Shown piece by piece: positions 17,646 to 27,164 of a stretch of 64,000 nucleotides of DNA. The stretch covers positions 35,375-99,374 of the forward strand of contig NZ_JAEULZ010000051.1 in assembly GCF_016793485.1 (NCBI RefSeq), given 5' to 3'. This DNA is from Mesorhizobium sp. Lineage in GTDB: Bacteria > Pseudomonadota > Alphaproteobacteria > Rhizobiales > Rhizobiaceae. A program made the translations under genes and the position numbers. Below the pieces are notes generated by a model that was given only the letters and a program-made list of their open reading frames with translations, was not told the origin of the DNA and searched no databases. Position 1 is the stretch's first letter. Every line of letters starts with the position of its first letter.

Positions 17646-19826
17646 GTGGCGTCCCGTGTAAAGGAAGCCGCTCGAGTCATGCATGGAACTAGGGTTGCTC
17701 GCCGCCGGACGAAGACCGTTGGCGTCCTTCTTCTTCTGGCCGCAATCCTTGTCCTGGCATTGCTTGCAAGGGGGTATCTCGACCCCCATGGGGTTGCGGC
17801 CAGGGTTACATCCGCAAGAGACTGGATCGCACTGAACCCGGGCAGCGCGGCGTTTCTGTTCGCGATCACCTACATTGTAGTGACAGGCCTGTCGCTGCCG
17901 GGCGCAACAGCTCTTTCGCTCCTTGGCGGCAGCCTTTTCGGCCTCTGGCTGGGAACACTGCTGGTATCCTTTGCGAGCACGATCGGCGCGACAATCTCCA
18001 TGGTCGTCGCACGCTTCTTTCTACGCGGTTCGGTGGAGCGCCGCTTTCCCGATGCCGTCGCCAAGGTTGATCGCGGTGTTGCGCTGGATGGCACGCGCTA
18101 TCTGTTCGCGTTGCGCCTCGTGCCAGTGTTCCCCTTCTTTCTCGTCAATGTCGCGATGGGCCTGACTCGCATGCCCGTCGTCACCTTCGCGTGGGTGAGC
18201 CTGCTTGGCGCGCTCCCCGCGACGATCCTTTATGTGAACGCAGGCGAGCAACTCGGCTCGATCGAGAATGCCGGCGACATATTGAGCCCACGGATCGTTC
18301 TCGCTTTCGCCGCGTTGGCTGCGCTGCCGTTCGCCGCCAAAGCCGCGGGTGCCTGGTGGGGCAATCGAAACGCGTTGCGAAAATGGAGACGGCCCCGCCG
18401 CTTCGACTACAACCTGATTGTGATCGGCGCGGGCTCTGCCGGGCTCGTGACCGCCTATATCGCGGCGGCCGCCCGCGCTCGTGTCGCACTTATCGAACAA
18501 GGAAAGATGGGTGGCGATTGTCTGAACACCGGCTGCATCCCGTCAAAGACCCTGATTCGGTCCGCGAAGCTCGCCAAAGAGGGCAATCATCCCGAGAGGT
18601 TCGGACTCAGCGGACGGCTGGACCCTGATTTTCCGGCGATCATGCGCCGGATCGAGAGGACGATAGCGCGCGTTGCACCACATGACTCGGTCGAGCGCTA
18701 CAGCAGGCTTGGCGTCGATGTGGTCAAAGGACGGGCCAAGCTCATCGATCCCTGGACTATCGATGTTGATGGCAGGCGCCTGACCGGACGACGAATCGTG
18801 CTCGCAACCGGTGCCGAACCAGCTGTCCCGCCGATTCCAGGGCTCGCTGACGTCGAGCCTCTGACCTCCGAAACTCTCTGGAGCCTGACCGAGATGCCGG
18901 AACGGCTGCTCGTCCTGGGCGGCGGGGCGATCGGGTGTGAGCTCGCGCAAAGCTTTGCCCGCCTCGGATGCCGTACGACGCTGGTGGAAGCTCAGCCCCG
19001 GCTTCTGGCGCGCGAGGACGAGGAGATTAGCGACGCGATGCTCGCCAACCTCGAGGCCGACAGCGTGACCGTCATCACCGGCGCCAGCGTCCGTTCATTC
19101 GAACCGGGCGCCCAAACCCGATTTGCCGTGCTTTCCGACGACCAACGTTTGCCCTTCGATCGTGTCCTCGTCGCGATCGGTCGCCGTCCGCGCACACGGG
19201 GGTTTGGGCTAGAGGAACTTGGCCTTCTGGATGACGGTCACCTGATCGTCGACGAGCGTCTGCGGACACGGCTCCCGACCGTCTATGCCGCTGGCGACGT
19301 CATTGGACGTCTGCAGTTCACGCACGCGGCCGGCCACTATGCCTGGTTCGCAGCGATGAACGCGCTCTTCGGTAGCTTCAAGACCTGGAGGTTGCAGACA
19401 AAGGCATTCCCAACGGTGATCTACACCGATCCCGAGATCGCACGCGTCGGACTGAGCGAAGCAGAGGCGCGCGAGCGCTCTATCGCATATGAGGTTACAC
19501 GGTACGAACTCGCTGAACTCGACCGCGCAATTGCCGACGGTGCGAATGACGGCTTCGTCAAGGTACTGACGGTTCCGGGCCGTGACCGGATCCTCGGCGC
19601 TACAATCGTCGGAGCCCGAGCCGGCGACATGCTCGGCGAATTCACGCTGGCGATGCAGCATGGCCTCGGGCTCAACGCGATCCTTCGGACCGTGCACCCT
19701 TATCCCGGCTGGACGGAGGCAGCAAAGGCCTTGGCCGGAGAATGGCGACGGTCTCATATGCCTGGTTGGGCGCTCAATCTGTCGGCCCGGGTCCTCCAAT
19801 GGCAAAGGGGTGACACGAATGTTTGA
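17646..19826 (+). CDS. TVP38/TMEM64 membrane domain fused to pyridine nucleotide-disulfide oxidoreductase
   Basis: The 726-residue fusion protein has two parts. Residues 20-235 are a VTT/TVP38 membrane domain with several helices and the typical SLPGATALSLLGGSLFGLWL and RLVPVFPFFLVNVAMGLTRM segments. Residues 255-720 are a class I flavoprotein with FAD motif LIVIGAGSAGLVTAYIA, redox pair GGDCLNTGCIPSKTL, NAD site LVLGGGAIGCELAQSFARLG, second FAD motif VYAAGDVIG and dimer-interface region. The oxidoreductase resembles mercuric reductase and lipoamide dehydrogenase, but no terminal Cys pair of MerA is seen. The substrate is unknown. The start may be ATG 17679. It overlaps the next gene by 8 bp. 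Confidence 0.85.
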   Translation: MASRVKEAARVMHGTRVARRRTKTVGVLLLLAAILVLALLARGYLDPHGVAARVTSARDWIALNPGSAAFLFAITYIVVTGLSLPGATALSLLGGSLFGLWLGTLLVSFASTIGATISMVVARFFLRGSVERRFPDAVAKVDRGVALDGTRYLFALRLVPVFPFFLVNVAMGLTRMPVVTFAWVSLLGALPATILYVNAGEQLGSIENAGDILSPRIVLAFAALAALPFAAKAAGAWWGNRNALRKWRRPRRFDYNLIVIGAGSAGLVTAYIAAAARARVALIEQGKMGGDCLNTGCIPSKTLIRSAKLAKEGNHPERFGLSGRLDPDFPAIMRRIERTIARVAPHDSVERYSRLGVDVVKGRAKLIDPWTIDVDGRRLTGRRIVLATGAEPAVPPIPGLADVEPLTSETLWSLTEMPERLLVLGGGAIGCELAQSFARLGCRTTLVEAQPRLLAREDEEISDAMLANLEADSVTVITGASVRSFEPGAQTRFAVLSDDQRLPFDRVLVAIGRRPRTRGFGLEELGLLDDGHLIVDERLRTRLPTVYAAGDVIGRLQFTHAAGHYAWFAAMNALFGSFKTWRLQTKAFPTVIYTDPEIARVGLSEAEARERSIAYEVTRYELAELDRAIADGANDGFVKVLTVPGRDRILGATIVGARAGDMLGEFTLAMQHGLGLNAILRTVHPYPGWTEAAKALAGEWRRSHMPGWALNLSARVLQWQRGDTNV

Positions 19827-20517
19827 CCGTCACCTTCTGCCACTGCAGAAGCGCCTGCTGGAGCCGCCGGCGGCCCGTCTCGCGCAAGCCGGAATCTCTG
19901 CCGACACCGTCACCATTCTGGGGTTTGTCGTCGGGCTGGCGGTTGTTCCATTGCTGGCATACGGCCAATACACCGCAGCGTTGGCCGTCATCCTCGCCAA
20001 CCGAGCACTCGACGGCCTTGACGGAGCGCTTGCACGGCGCACGCGGCCCACGGATCGCGGCGCATTCCTCGACATCGCGCTTGACTTCGTCTTCTACGCA
20101 CTTGTGCCGTTCGGCTTTGCACTCGCCGATCCGGCTACGAACGCTCTACCCGCTGCGACGCTGCTGCTCGCCTTTGTCGGGACCGGCAGCAGCTTTCTCG
20201 CCTTTGCCGCGGTAGCTGCACGGCGGGGCATGTCGTCCGCGGCCTATCCGGGGAAGGGCTTCCACTACCTTGGTGGCTTGACCGAGGGAGCCGAAACGAT
20301 CGCCGTCTTCATGGCGATGTGCCTCTGGCCGAGTGCGTTTGAAATCATCGCATACGCTTTCGCCGCGCTGTGCGGCCTGACGACTCTTACCCGCTGGTGG
20401 TGGGGCTGGCGAGCCTTCGCTGCCGATACCCCACGTGGCACGGGCGATCGGCCGACCTCGTCAACTGCAAGCAAGACCCGAAAGGGGAAAGCAACCGGAG
20501 TGGAACTCGCATCATGA
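19819..20517 (+). CDS. ynjF: CDP-alcohol phosphatidyltransferase family protein (YnjF-like)
   Basis: The product of about 232 residues is a polytopic membrane enzyme. It carries the family motif DG-x2-(DG)AR-x8-G-x3-D-x3-D in DGLDGALARRTRPTDRGAFL followed by DIALD, starting near residue 56. Such enzymes transfer a phosphatidyl group from CDP-diacylglycerol to an alcohol. The acceptor is not predictable; E. coli YnjF, next to ynjBCD, is the closest parallel. It overlaps the flavoprotein upstream (8 bp) and ynjB downstream (4 bp). Confidence 0.85.
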   Translation: MFDRHLLPLQKRLLEPPAARLAQAGISADTVTILGFVVGLAVVPLLAYGQYTAALAVILANRALDGLDGALARRTRPTDRGAFLDIALDFVFYALVPFGFALADPATNALPAATLLLAFVGTGSSFLAFAAVAARRGMSSAAYPGKGFHYLGGLTEGAETIAVFMAMCLWPSAFEIIAYAFAALCGLTTLTRWWWGWRAFAADTPRGTGDRPTSSTASKTRKGKATGVELAS

Positions 20518-21731
20518 GATACAAAATTAGAAGCTCCTTCCTCGGCCTTTTGGCGACCGGACTGGCCATCATCGTTGGTCATGTTCCCGCCTACGCCTCC
20601 AACACGTGGGACGAGATCGTTTCAAGAGCACGCGGCCAGACCGTTTACTGGAACGCGTGGGGCGGCGACGAGAGAACCAACGCTTTCATCGACTGGGTCG
20701 GACAGCAGGTGCGAGCCCGGCACGGGATCACGATCAGGCACGTCAAACTCGCGGACACCGCCGAAGCCGTCTCGCGCGTCATTGCTGAAAAGACGGCCGG
20801 CCGCGATGATGACGGTTCTGTCGACCTGATCTGGATCAATGGGCCGAATTTCCTGTCGATGAAAGAAAACGGCCTTCTCTACGGTCCGTTCACCCAGCTG
20901 CTGCCCAACTATCGTTACGTCGATGTATTGGGCAAACCCTCGAACGTCACGGACTTCACGATCCCGGTGGATGGCATGGAGTCGCCGTGGCGTCTGGCCC
21001 AGTTCGTGTTCAACTACAACTCCGCTCGCGTGAAGGATGCACCACGCACGATCAAGGAATTCGTGCCTTGGGCCAAGGCACATCCTGGCCGTTTCACGCA
21101 TCCTGATGTGCGCGATTTCATGGGAGCCACCTTTCTCAAGCAGGCGCTCATAGAGTTGGCGCCTGATCGGAAAAGGCTCCAGCAGCCGGTTAGCGACGAG
21201 GTTTTCGCTGAGGTGACGGCACCGCTCTGGTCCTGGTACGATCAGTTGAAGCCCGCGCTTTGGCGCGCAGGCGAGCAGTTTCCGGCGAACGGCCCGGCCG
21301 CCAAGCAGCTCCTCAACGACGGCGAGATTGATCTCTCCATGTCGTTTGACCCTGCCGAAGCGGCAGCCTCGATCGAATCGGGCCTGCTGCCCGACACCGT
21401 GCGAACCTACACTCTTTCCGGGGGGACGATCGGCAATACGAGCTTCGTCACCATCCCCTACAACTCGCCGCACAAGGAGGCGGCCATGGTCGTGGCCGAC
21501 TTCTTGCTAGACCCGGCAACCCAGGCCCATGCACAGGACATCCGTGTGCTTGGCAGCTTCACTGTTCTGGCCGTGGAAAGCCTGGCTGCCGATCAGCGTC
21601 GGCTCTTCGCCGATCTGCCGGCGAACCCGGCGCTCCCTACCAACGCGGACTTGGGACCAGTGCTTCTCGAGCCACACCCGTCCTGGATGACAAGGATCAC
21701 CAACGAATGGAAGCAGCGTTACGGCGGATAG
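20514..21731 (+). CDS. ynjB: ABC transporter substrate-binding protein, YnjB family
   Basis: The 405-residue exported binding protein has a signal peptide ending near YAS (residue 28). The YnjB-like segments are GQTVYWNAWGGDERTNAFID, SVDLIWINGPNFLSMKENGL and LSMSFDPAEAA. The family is presumed to bind thiamine-like, polyamine-like or iron ligands; the actual ligand is unknown. It forms an operon with the permease (25-bp overlap) and ATPase genes. Confidence 0.85.
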   Translation: MRYKIRSSFLGLLATGLAIIVGHVPAYASNTWDEIVSRARGQTVYWNAWGGDERTNAFIDWVGQQVRARHGITIRHVKLADTAEAVSRVIAEKTAGRDDDGSVDLIWINGPNFLSMKENGLLYGPFTQLLPNYRYVDVLGKPSNVTDFTIPVDGMESPWRLAQFVFNYNSARVKDAPRTIKEFVPWAKAHPGRFTHPDVRDFMGATFLKQALIELAPDRKRLQQPVSDEVFAEVTAPLWSWYDQLKPALWRAGEQFPANGPAAKQLLNDGEIDLSMSFDPAEAAASIESGLLPDTVRTYTLSGGTIGNTSFVTIPYNSPHKEAAMVVADFLLDPATQAHAQDIRVLGSFTVLAVESLAADQRRLFADLPANPALPTNADLGPVLLEPHPSWMTRITNEWKQRYGG

Positions 21732-23458
21732 GGTTTCGGCCACGCGGCCTTGCCCCGCGCCTGCCGAGGCTACGTTTGTTGCATGTGGTCGGCGCAGTCG
21801 CTCTTGGAGTGCTCGGTGCTCCGATCGCGGCTGGCCTTGTCTTCACGGTCCTGCCCTCGTTCGGCTATCTGCCATCGATCGGCGGCGACACGTTGAGTCT
21901 GCAGCCATGGCGGGAACTTTTCGGTACGCCGGGTTTAGCCACGAGCTTATGGCTCACATTGTCGACGGGCCTTGCCGCGACCGTTTTGGCATTGGTTTTG
22001 TCGTTCAGCTTCTGCGCGGTGGTCCACAATCGCATGCGCAACCGCGGTGCCGATGGCCTGCTGGCCCCGCTGCTTGCCGCACCCCACGCCGCAATCGCGA
22101 TTGGACTCGCTTTCATGATAGCGCCGAGCGGCTGGCTGTTCCGGATCACCAGCCCGTGGCTGACGGGATATGAAGTGCCGCCTGATCTCGCCACCGTTCA
22201 GGATCAATGGGGAGTGGCCATCGTTATTGGCCTGCTGATCAAGGAACTGCCTTTCCTGCTGATCGTCATCCTCGCGGCTTTGAACCAGATTCCCGTGGAT
22301 CAGCAGATGCGGGCGGGACGTGCGCTTGGCTACGGGCAAGGTATCGTCTGGATCAAGATCATTGCACCCCAGGTCTACGCACAGATACGGCTGCCCGTTT
22401 ATGTCGTCCTGGTCTTTTCGCTCTCCGTCGTCGACATGGCATTGATCCTCGCGCCGACCAACCCCCCGCCGCTATCTGTCGTCGCCCTGAAATGGTTCAT
22501 GTCTTCAGATGTCGCACGATTGATGCCCGCTGCGGCGGCAGCCACGCTTCAGTTGCTGGTGGCCGCCGCTGCGGTCGGTTGTTGGCGCCTCGGCGAACGG
22601 GGCATCGCATGGGGTGGCCGCTGGTGGACGATGAGGGGCGGCCGTGGCGTGACGGGCGAGCCGGGTCTGAAACTTGCCGCGGCCTTCACGATGAGCGTCC
22701 TCATGCTTGGGTTTGGTTCTCTTGCTGCTCTCGCTACCTGGTCCGTGGCGTGGCGGTGGCCATTTCCCGATGCCCTACCGTCGACGTGGAGCCTCCAGAT
22801 CTGGAGCCGTCAGATCCACGCTCTCGCCTGGCCGTTCGGAAACACATTAGCGTTGGCAACCGTCACGACCGTGATCGCGGTTCTGCTCGCGATCGTCTGG
22901 CTTGAAGCAGAAGATCGTGGGGGTGTGAAGCGAAGGACCGCGGTGTTCCATCCAGTCTACGTTCCTCTGCTGCTTCCGCAGATCGCCTTCATGTTCGGAG
23001 CCCAGGTGCTCGTCGCGAAGATGCGTATCGATGGTACTTTCCTGGCGGTGACCTGGGCGCACCTTCTGTTCGTGTTCCCCTATGTGCTGCTAGCGCTCGC
23101 GGACCCATGGAAAGCCCTCGATCCGCGCTACGCGCGGTCCGCGTCGGCACTCGGCGTTTCGCCGAGCGCCACGTTGATACGAGTCAAACTACCCATACTG
23201 CTCAGGCCCATCCTGGTCGCGTCGGCGATCGGCTTCGCGGTGAGCGTCGCCCAATACCTGCCAACGCTCTTCGTCGGCGGCGGACGCGTCGCCACGCTCA
23301 CGACGGAAGCCGTGGCGATGGCAAGCGGGGGAGATCGCCGCGTCGTCGGCGTTCTGGCCTTCCTGCAGATCCTTCTGCCCCTGACCGTCTACCTGGCGGC
23401 GCTGCTCATCCCGCGTATCGTGTTCGCCAATCGGAAAGGACTTGCGGGGCGCGCATGA
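21707..23458 (+). CDS. ynjC: ABC transporter permease, YnjC family (double permease)
   Basis: The 583-residue membrane protein has two fused permease halves and about 12 hydrophobic helices. Each half has a coupling-loop motif (RALGYGQGIVWIKIIAPQV near residue 205 and SASALGVSPSATLIRVKLPI near 480). This duplicated form fits YnjC and ThiP/FbpB-like importers. The ATG at 21707 lies inside the end of ynjB, and its stop overlaps the ynjD start. Confidence 0.85.
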   Translation: MEAALRRIGFRPRGLAPRLPRLRLLHVVGAVALGVLGAPIAAGLVFTVLPSFGYLPSIGGDTLSLQPWRELFGTPGLATSLWLTLSTGLAATVLALVLSFSFCAVVHNRMRNRGADGLLAPLLAAPHAAIAIGLAFMIAPSGWLFRITSPWLTGYEVPPDLATVQDQWGVAIVIGLLIKELPFLLIVILAALNQIPVDQQMRAGRALGYGQGIVWIKIIAPQVYAQIRLPVYVVLVFSLSVVDMALILAPTNPPPLSVVALKWFMSSDVARLMPAAAAATLQLLVAAAAVGCWRLGERGIAWGGRWWTMRGGRGVTGEPGLKLAAAFTMSVLMLGFGSLAALATWSVAWRWPFPDALPSTWSLQIWSRQIHALAWPFGNTLALATVTTVIAVLLAIVWLEAEDRGGVKRRTAVFHPVYVPLLLPQIAFMFGAQVLVAKMRIDGTFLAVTWAHLLFVFPYVLLALADPWKALDPRYARSASALGVSPSATLIRVKLPILLRPILVASAIGFAVSVAQYLPTLFVGGGRVATLTTEAVAMASGGDRRVVGVLAFLQILLPLTVYLAALLIPRIVFANRKGLAGRA

Positions 23459-24126
23459 CGAATGCATTGATCATTCGCTCGGCGACGATTTCCATAGCTG
23501 GCAGGTCACTCGTCTCGAACCTGAGCCTCACCGTCGAACCCGGAACCGTCACGACGATCATGGGGCCGAGCGGATCGGGAAAATCCACCCTGATCGCCTT
23601 CATCGGCGGCCATCTGGACCGCTCCTTCCGCGCGACCGGTCGGGTTTTAGTCGGCAACCGCGACGTGACGGAACTGCCTCCCGAGCGGCGGGATATCGGC
23701 ATGCTTTTCCAGGACGACCTCCTCTTCCCGCATCTTTCTGTCGGCGCGAATCTCTCTTTCGGCCTTTCAGCTTCCATCGAGAGTCGCCAGGCGAGGCGGG
23801 CGCTTGTTGTGAAGGCACTGGAGGAAGCCGATCTCGCTGGCTTCGAAGACAGGGATCCTGCAACACTCTCTGGCGGTCAGCGTGCCCGCATTGCCCTGAT
23901 GAGGACGCTTCTGGCGGCGCCGAAAGCCTTGCTTCTCGACGAACCGTTCTCCAAGCTCGATTCGGAATTGCGGCGCGATTTCCGCCGCTTTGTGTTTGAC
24001 CGGGCGACCGCTGGTCGGCTGCCCGTGCTGCTGGTCACCCATGATCCGGACGACGCCGCGGCAGCCAATGGCGAGATACTAATTCTGGGACATTCCGCTG
24101 AAACCCCTGCCATCACGCCAGTCTGA
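23455..24126 (+). CDS. ynjD: ABC transporter ATP-binding protein, YnjD family
   Basis: The 223-residue ATPase has Walker A GPSGSGKST near residue 38, Q-loop LFQDDLLFPHLSVG, signature LSGGQRARIALMRTL, Walker B ALLLDEPFSKLD and switch His LLVTHDPDDA. It powers the YnjBC importer. The start ATG overlaps the ynjC stop. The gene is full length for the family. Confidence 0.9.
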   Translation: MTNALIIRSATISIAGRSLVSNLSLTVEPGTVTTIMGPSGSGKSTLIAFIGGHLDRSFRATGRVLVGNRDVTELPPERRDIGMLFQDDLLFPHLSVGANLSFGLSASIESRQARRALVVKALEEADLAGFEDRDPATLSGGQRARIALMRTLLAAPKALLLDEPFSKLDSELRRDFRRFVFDRATAGRLPVLLVTHDPDDAAAANGEILILGHSAETPAITPV

Positions 24127-24161
24127 TGGCTGGCACCATCAATCTTGCGCCGGACTTTGAG

Positions 24162-25154
24162 CTATTGGCGGACCGGTCCCTCTTCCGTGTGGAGAACCCC
24201 GTCGGGCTCGAAGGCAAAGAATGCGAACGCGAACGTTACGGTGTGCGGCACGTCTTCACCGTCGCGCTGCACCACGACATTGCCGACGTCGGCGCCGTGC
24301 GTGATGTCCGCCGTATCCAGCGCGGAAACCTGCCCCGGCCGCCAGGCGATGCTGAGATCCCCTGCCCTGACCGTGCGCTCGGCGCGTATAAGCGGAAGGG
24401 CCCAGGCTTCCTTGCCCACCACCACGACGCGCATCATTGCAGGGACATTTTCCGGCAGGTCGCCGGTGAACAGGAACGGCCGCGGCGCCTGGTCGTAACC
24501 GACATACGGGTTGCTTCCATAGGCGCGAGAATGAGGATCGTTGGGGACCAGAATGCGGCCCTTCGGTGCGCGCTCGCGGAAGCTCTCCCATGATTCGAGG
24601 CGCGAAGGCAGCATTCTGAGCGTACGACCCGCCAGTTCGCCGACGATCGCTTGGCCGCCGAACTGCTGCCACCAGCTTTCGGTCTGACGGTCGTACATGA
24701 CGAGGTCCGAGTGGCGCAGCTTGCCTGTCGTGCCGAAATCGAGCGTCCGGTCGTCAAGGCGCCGGTCGAAGACGATGCCGGTGTTGCAGAGAGGACAGTA
24801 GGTCACGGTGACCGGAGTGCCGGCCACCACGTCGTTGACGATCTCGTGCCACATCATCACGCGCAACGGATAGGCCCGCGCTTCCCCTGCAATAACGAGC
24901 GAAAGGACGGGTTCCTGCGGCGCGAGTTCGGTCGCCTCCGCGACCGGGATGAAGCTTGGATCGTCGATAGACGGAATGCCGTCCTTCGGCGGTCCCCCCG
25001 AGATGATTTCCGAAAGGTCGACCGTCGTCCTGGAGAAATCGGTTTGCGGCCATTCATGCTTCCATTGCTGTGCGATTTCGCTCTCAGCACGGGCGGTCGG
25101 CGCCAGAAGCAACGCTGCCAGCAAAACAGTACATAGGTTCCGTCGTGGGTTCAT
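24162..25154 (-). CDS. DUF3179 domain-containing exported protein
   Basis: The product of about 330 residues has a signal peptide (LLAALLLAPTARA) and the DUF3179 domain. Its hallmarks are IAGEARAYPLRVMMWHEIVN, VTYCPLCNTGIVFDR, LRHSDLVMYDRQTESWWQQF and NPYVGYD. The conserved CPLC pair and neighbouring His suggest redox or metal chemistry, but no function is established. I chose ATG 25154, with GGAG 8-11 nt upstream, over a GTG three codons earlier. It converges on ynjD with a 35-bp gap. Confidence 0.8.
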   Translation of the reverse strand: MNPRRNLCTVLLAALLLAPTARAESEIAQQWKHEWPQTDFSRTTVDLSEIISGGPPKDGIPSIDDPSFIPVAEATELAPQEPVLSLVIAGEARAYPLRVMMWHEIVNDVVAGTPVTVTYCPLCNTGIVFDRRLDDRTLDFGTTGKLRHSDLVMYDRQTESWWQQFGGQAIVGELAGRTLRMLPSRLESWESFRERAPKGRILVPNDPHSRAYGSNPYVGYDQAPRPFLFTGDLPENVPAMMRVVVVGKEAWALPLIRAERTVRAGDLSIAWRPGQVSALDTADITHGADVGNVVVQRDGEDVPHTVTFAFAFFAFEPDGVLHTEEGPVRQ

Positions 25155-25530
25155 TGTGCTCACTCCGCTTCGCCGCGCCGGAAATCGCGCGCTCGTCCTT
25201 TTAAGAGGTTCGCGGGGGCGCCTGATTTTGTTACGGAGCAGGGCTACGAGCCAAACACGGAAGCGCGGTACCGCGCTCGGCGGCTACTAAGCCTTGGAGC
25301 CAATGAGCTACAAATACGGCCTGAATCGTGTCCTTGAAACTCAGGCCGGAACAGGTCAGGCAAGCGGCCCCAGCCGTTTGAACTTCCGCGCGGAAAATGC
25401 TTAGCTGGACCGTGCATTGAGCCGGGAACCGCAAGACCCTCTTCAACGGCGGCGGATGCGGGCGTTCTGTCGCGATTTTAAGCCGTTGTGTCGACTGTTG
25501 CGACTAGCCTTCCCTTTCGGCCGACCACTC
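25155..25530. other. Intergenic stretch with no gene recognised
   Basis: About 375 bp separate the DUF3179 gene start from the small DUF6894 gene. I see only short out-of-context open frames and no convincing repeat, RNA or terminator. It marks the junction between the ynj cluster and the conjugation operon. Confidence 0.4.
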
Positions 25531-25683
25531 TTACTCGATCTCGCGATGCTCTGGGTCTTCGGTGATCTCCGACACGATACAGTGCGCCATCGCAACCGCT
25601 TGGGCGTCGTCATCGAGCGGTTCTCCTGTTCGATCCGAGTACTCGTCGTCGTGGCTATAGATGTGAAAGTAGTAGCGGGGCAT
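25531..25683 (-). CDS. DUF6894 family small protein
   Basis: The 50-residue product begins MPRYYFHIYSHDDEYSDRTG and continues with GEPLDDDAQAVAMAHCIVSE, the pattern of the small DUF6894 proteins abundant in rhizobia. A strong GGAGGAGGA stands directly before ATG 25683, which fixes the start although the frame is open further upstream. Function is unknown. It lies downstream of trbI on the same strand. Confidence 0.7.
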   Translation of the reverse strand: MPRYYFHIYSHDDEYSDRTGEPLDDDAQAVAMAHCIVSEITEDPEHREIE

Positions 25684-25845
25684 TCCTCCTCCTCCGGGCC
25701 AAGCCGCCTCAATCAACGGCCGGATCAACCTTGAGTAGCACGTGATCATCCCACGACGATCTGTTCCGGCAATTCGCTCCACCGAAGAACCCGAGCGTTC
25801 CGTCGGCGTAGGTCTCAATGACCGTGCCGGACACGGTCACGGCAA

Positions 25846-27153
25846 TTACCGATAAACTCCCGGGAAAATGATGTCCTGCTCGACGATGATGTTGAACCCA
25901 TAGCCCGGACGGATGGTTAGGGTCGGCTGGACATTGAGATTCCGGGAGATGGTCTGGTCCGCTACCCGGCCGAAGCTTTCCGCGAAGTTGCGCCGCGCGG
26001 CGTCCGAGGCGGTGTCCTGCGTTGCACGCGTCGAGCTTTCCGGCACGGCCATGTCGATGCCCGTCCCGATCAGGGCAATGAGGATCGCCGAGCCGAAGGT
26101 CCGCAGGTACTTATTGTCGACCTGGTCGCGGAAGCCGCCATAGCCTTGCGCGTCGACGCCCGCCATGCCGCCGATTTGGAGAGTTGATCCATTCGGGAAA
26201 ATGAGATCGGTCCAGATCACCAACACCCGGCTTTGCCCGAACGAGACATTGGAATCGTATCGGCCGAAGAGTTTTGCTCCTTGCGGCACCAGCAGCCGGT
26301 GGCCGGTGGCGCTATCATAGACGTTTTGGCTGACCTGGGCGGTAATACGGCCGGGAAGGTCGGAGTTGATGCCGGTCACGAGCGTCGCCGGGATCACCGA
26401 GCCGCGTTTGAGCTCAAAGGGCGACTGCTGTGGCACGACGCGGTTCGGCAGATAACCGAGATCGGCAATGCCCTGATTGAAGAAGTCAGTCTTGCCGGCC
26501 TGGTTGTTCGGATCGGCCTGTTGCCCGGCGCCGCCGGTGCGCAGCGCGGCCGCATAGAGATCGGCCATACCGGCCCGATCGCCAAGCGTCCCCTGCCCCG
26601 CCGCCGCCTGTGGCGTTCCCGCTTGCGCCGCTTGCCCTACGCTGCCGATATTGACCGCGATTGGGCTGTCGTAGGCGACATCGTCGGCCTGGAGTCGGGC
26701 CATACGCTGCTGATGCAGCAAGCGCAACATCTGCTCTTCCTGTTCCCTTTGCAGCCGCTCGCGCCAGTCGACCTCGCTTTCGACAGTTCGCGGCTGTTGC
26801 TGTTGCTGGGTCACCGGTTGGCGCTGGAAAGGATTGGTGGATTGCGGCTCTTTTTCCGTTTCCTCGACCGGCTGCACCACCTGAATCTGCGGCGCGGGGC
26901 GCGGCTCCTCGATCACGCCATCCGAAACACCGCGCTTGAGCTGGTCGGCGAAGTCGGTTGCCGGTGCGCCGGTGGAGGTATCGAGCGGGCCGCCGCTCCG
27001 GTTGAGCCCCCGGATCGACAGCCCCCAAATTATAACGCCGAAGAAAAGAACGACCAGGCCGATGAAAAGAACGACCGGCAGCTTGTTCAAGCGCCGGATC
27101 CTGGGCTTGCCGTCGCCTCTTTCGGCGCCGGCGGAAAGATCGAGTGAACTCAT
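25846..27153 (-). CDS. trbI: Conjugal transfer protein TrbI (VirB10-like)
   Basis: The 435-residue protein has a short cytoplasmic start, one membrane helix (LPVVLFIGLVVLFFGVIIWG, about 25-45), a Pro/Gln-rich periplasmic linker and the C-terminal VirB10/TrbI beta-barrel domain. That domain shows SPFELKRGSVIPATLVTGIN, TGHRLLVPQGAKLFGRYDS and RTFGSAILIALIGTGIDMAV. It spans the envelope and joins the inner and outer parts of the type IV secretion channel. It is the last trb gene of the operon, 11 bp after trbH. Confidence 0.92.
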   Translation of the reverse strand: MSSLDLSAGAERGDGKPRIRRLNKLPVVLFIGLVVLFFGVIIWGLSIRGLNRSGGPLDTSTGAPATDFADQLKRGVSDGVIEEPRPAPQIQVVQPVEETEKEPQSTNPFQRQPVTQQQQQPRTVESEVDWRERLQREQEEQMLRLLHQQRMARLQADDVAYDSPIAVNIGSVGQAAQAGTPQAAAGQGTLGDRAGMADLYAAALRTGGAGQQADPNNQAGKTDFFNQGIADLGYLPNRVVPQQSPFELKRGSVIPATLVTGINSDLPGRITAQVSQNVYDSATGHRLLVPQGAKLFGRYDSNVSFGQSRVLVIWTDLIFPNGSTLQIGGMAGVDAQGYGGFRDQVDNKYLRTFGSAILIALIGTGIDMAVPESSTRATQDTASDAARRNFAESFGRVADQTISRNLNVQPTLTIRPGYGFNIIVEQDIIFPGVYR

Positions 27154-27164
27154 GGCCCCTCCCC

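Noticed and set aside
20622-21473. 283-codon minus-strand frame opposite ynjB
   Set aside because: It is a shadow of an obvious substrate-binding protein gene.
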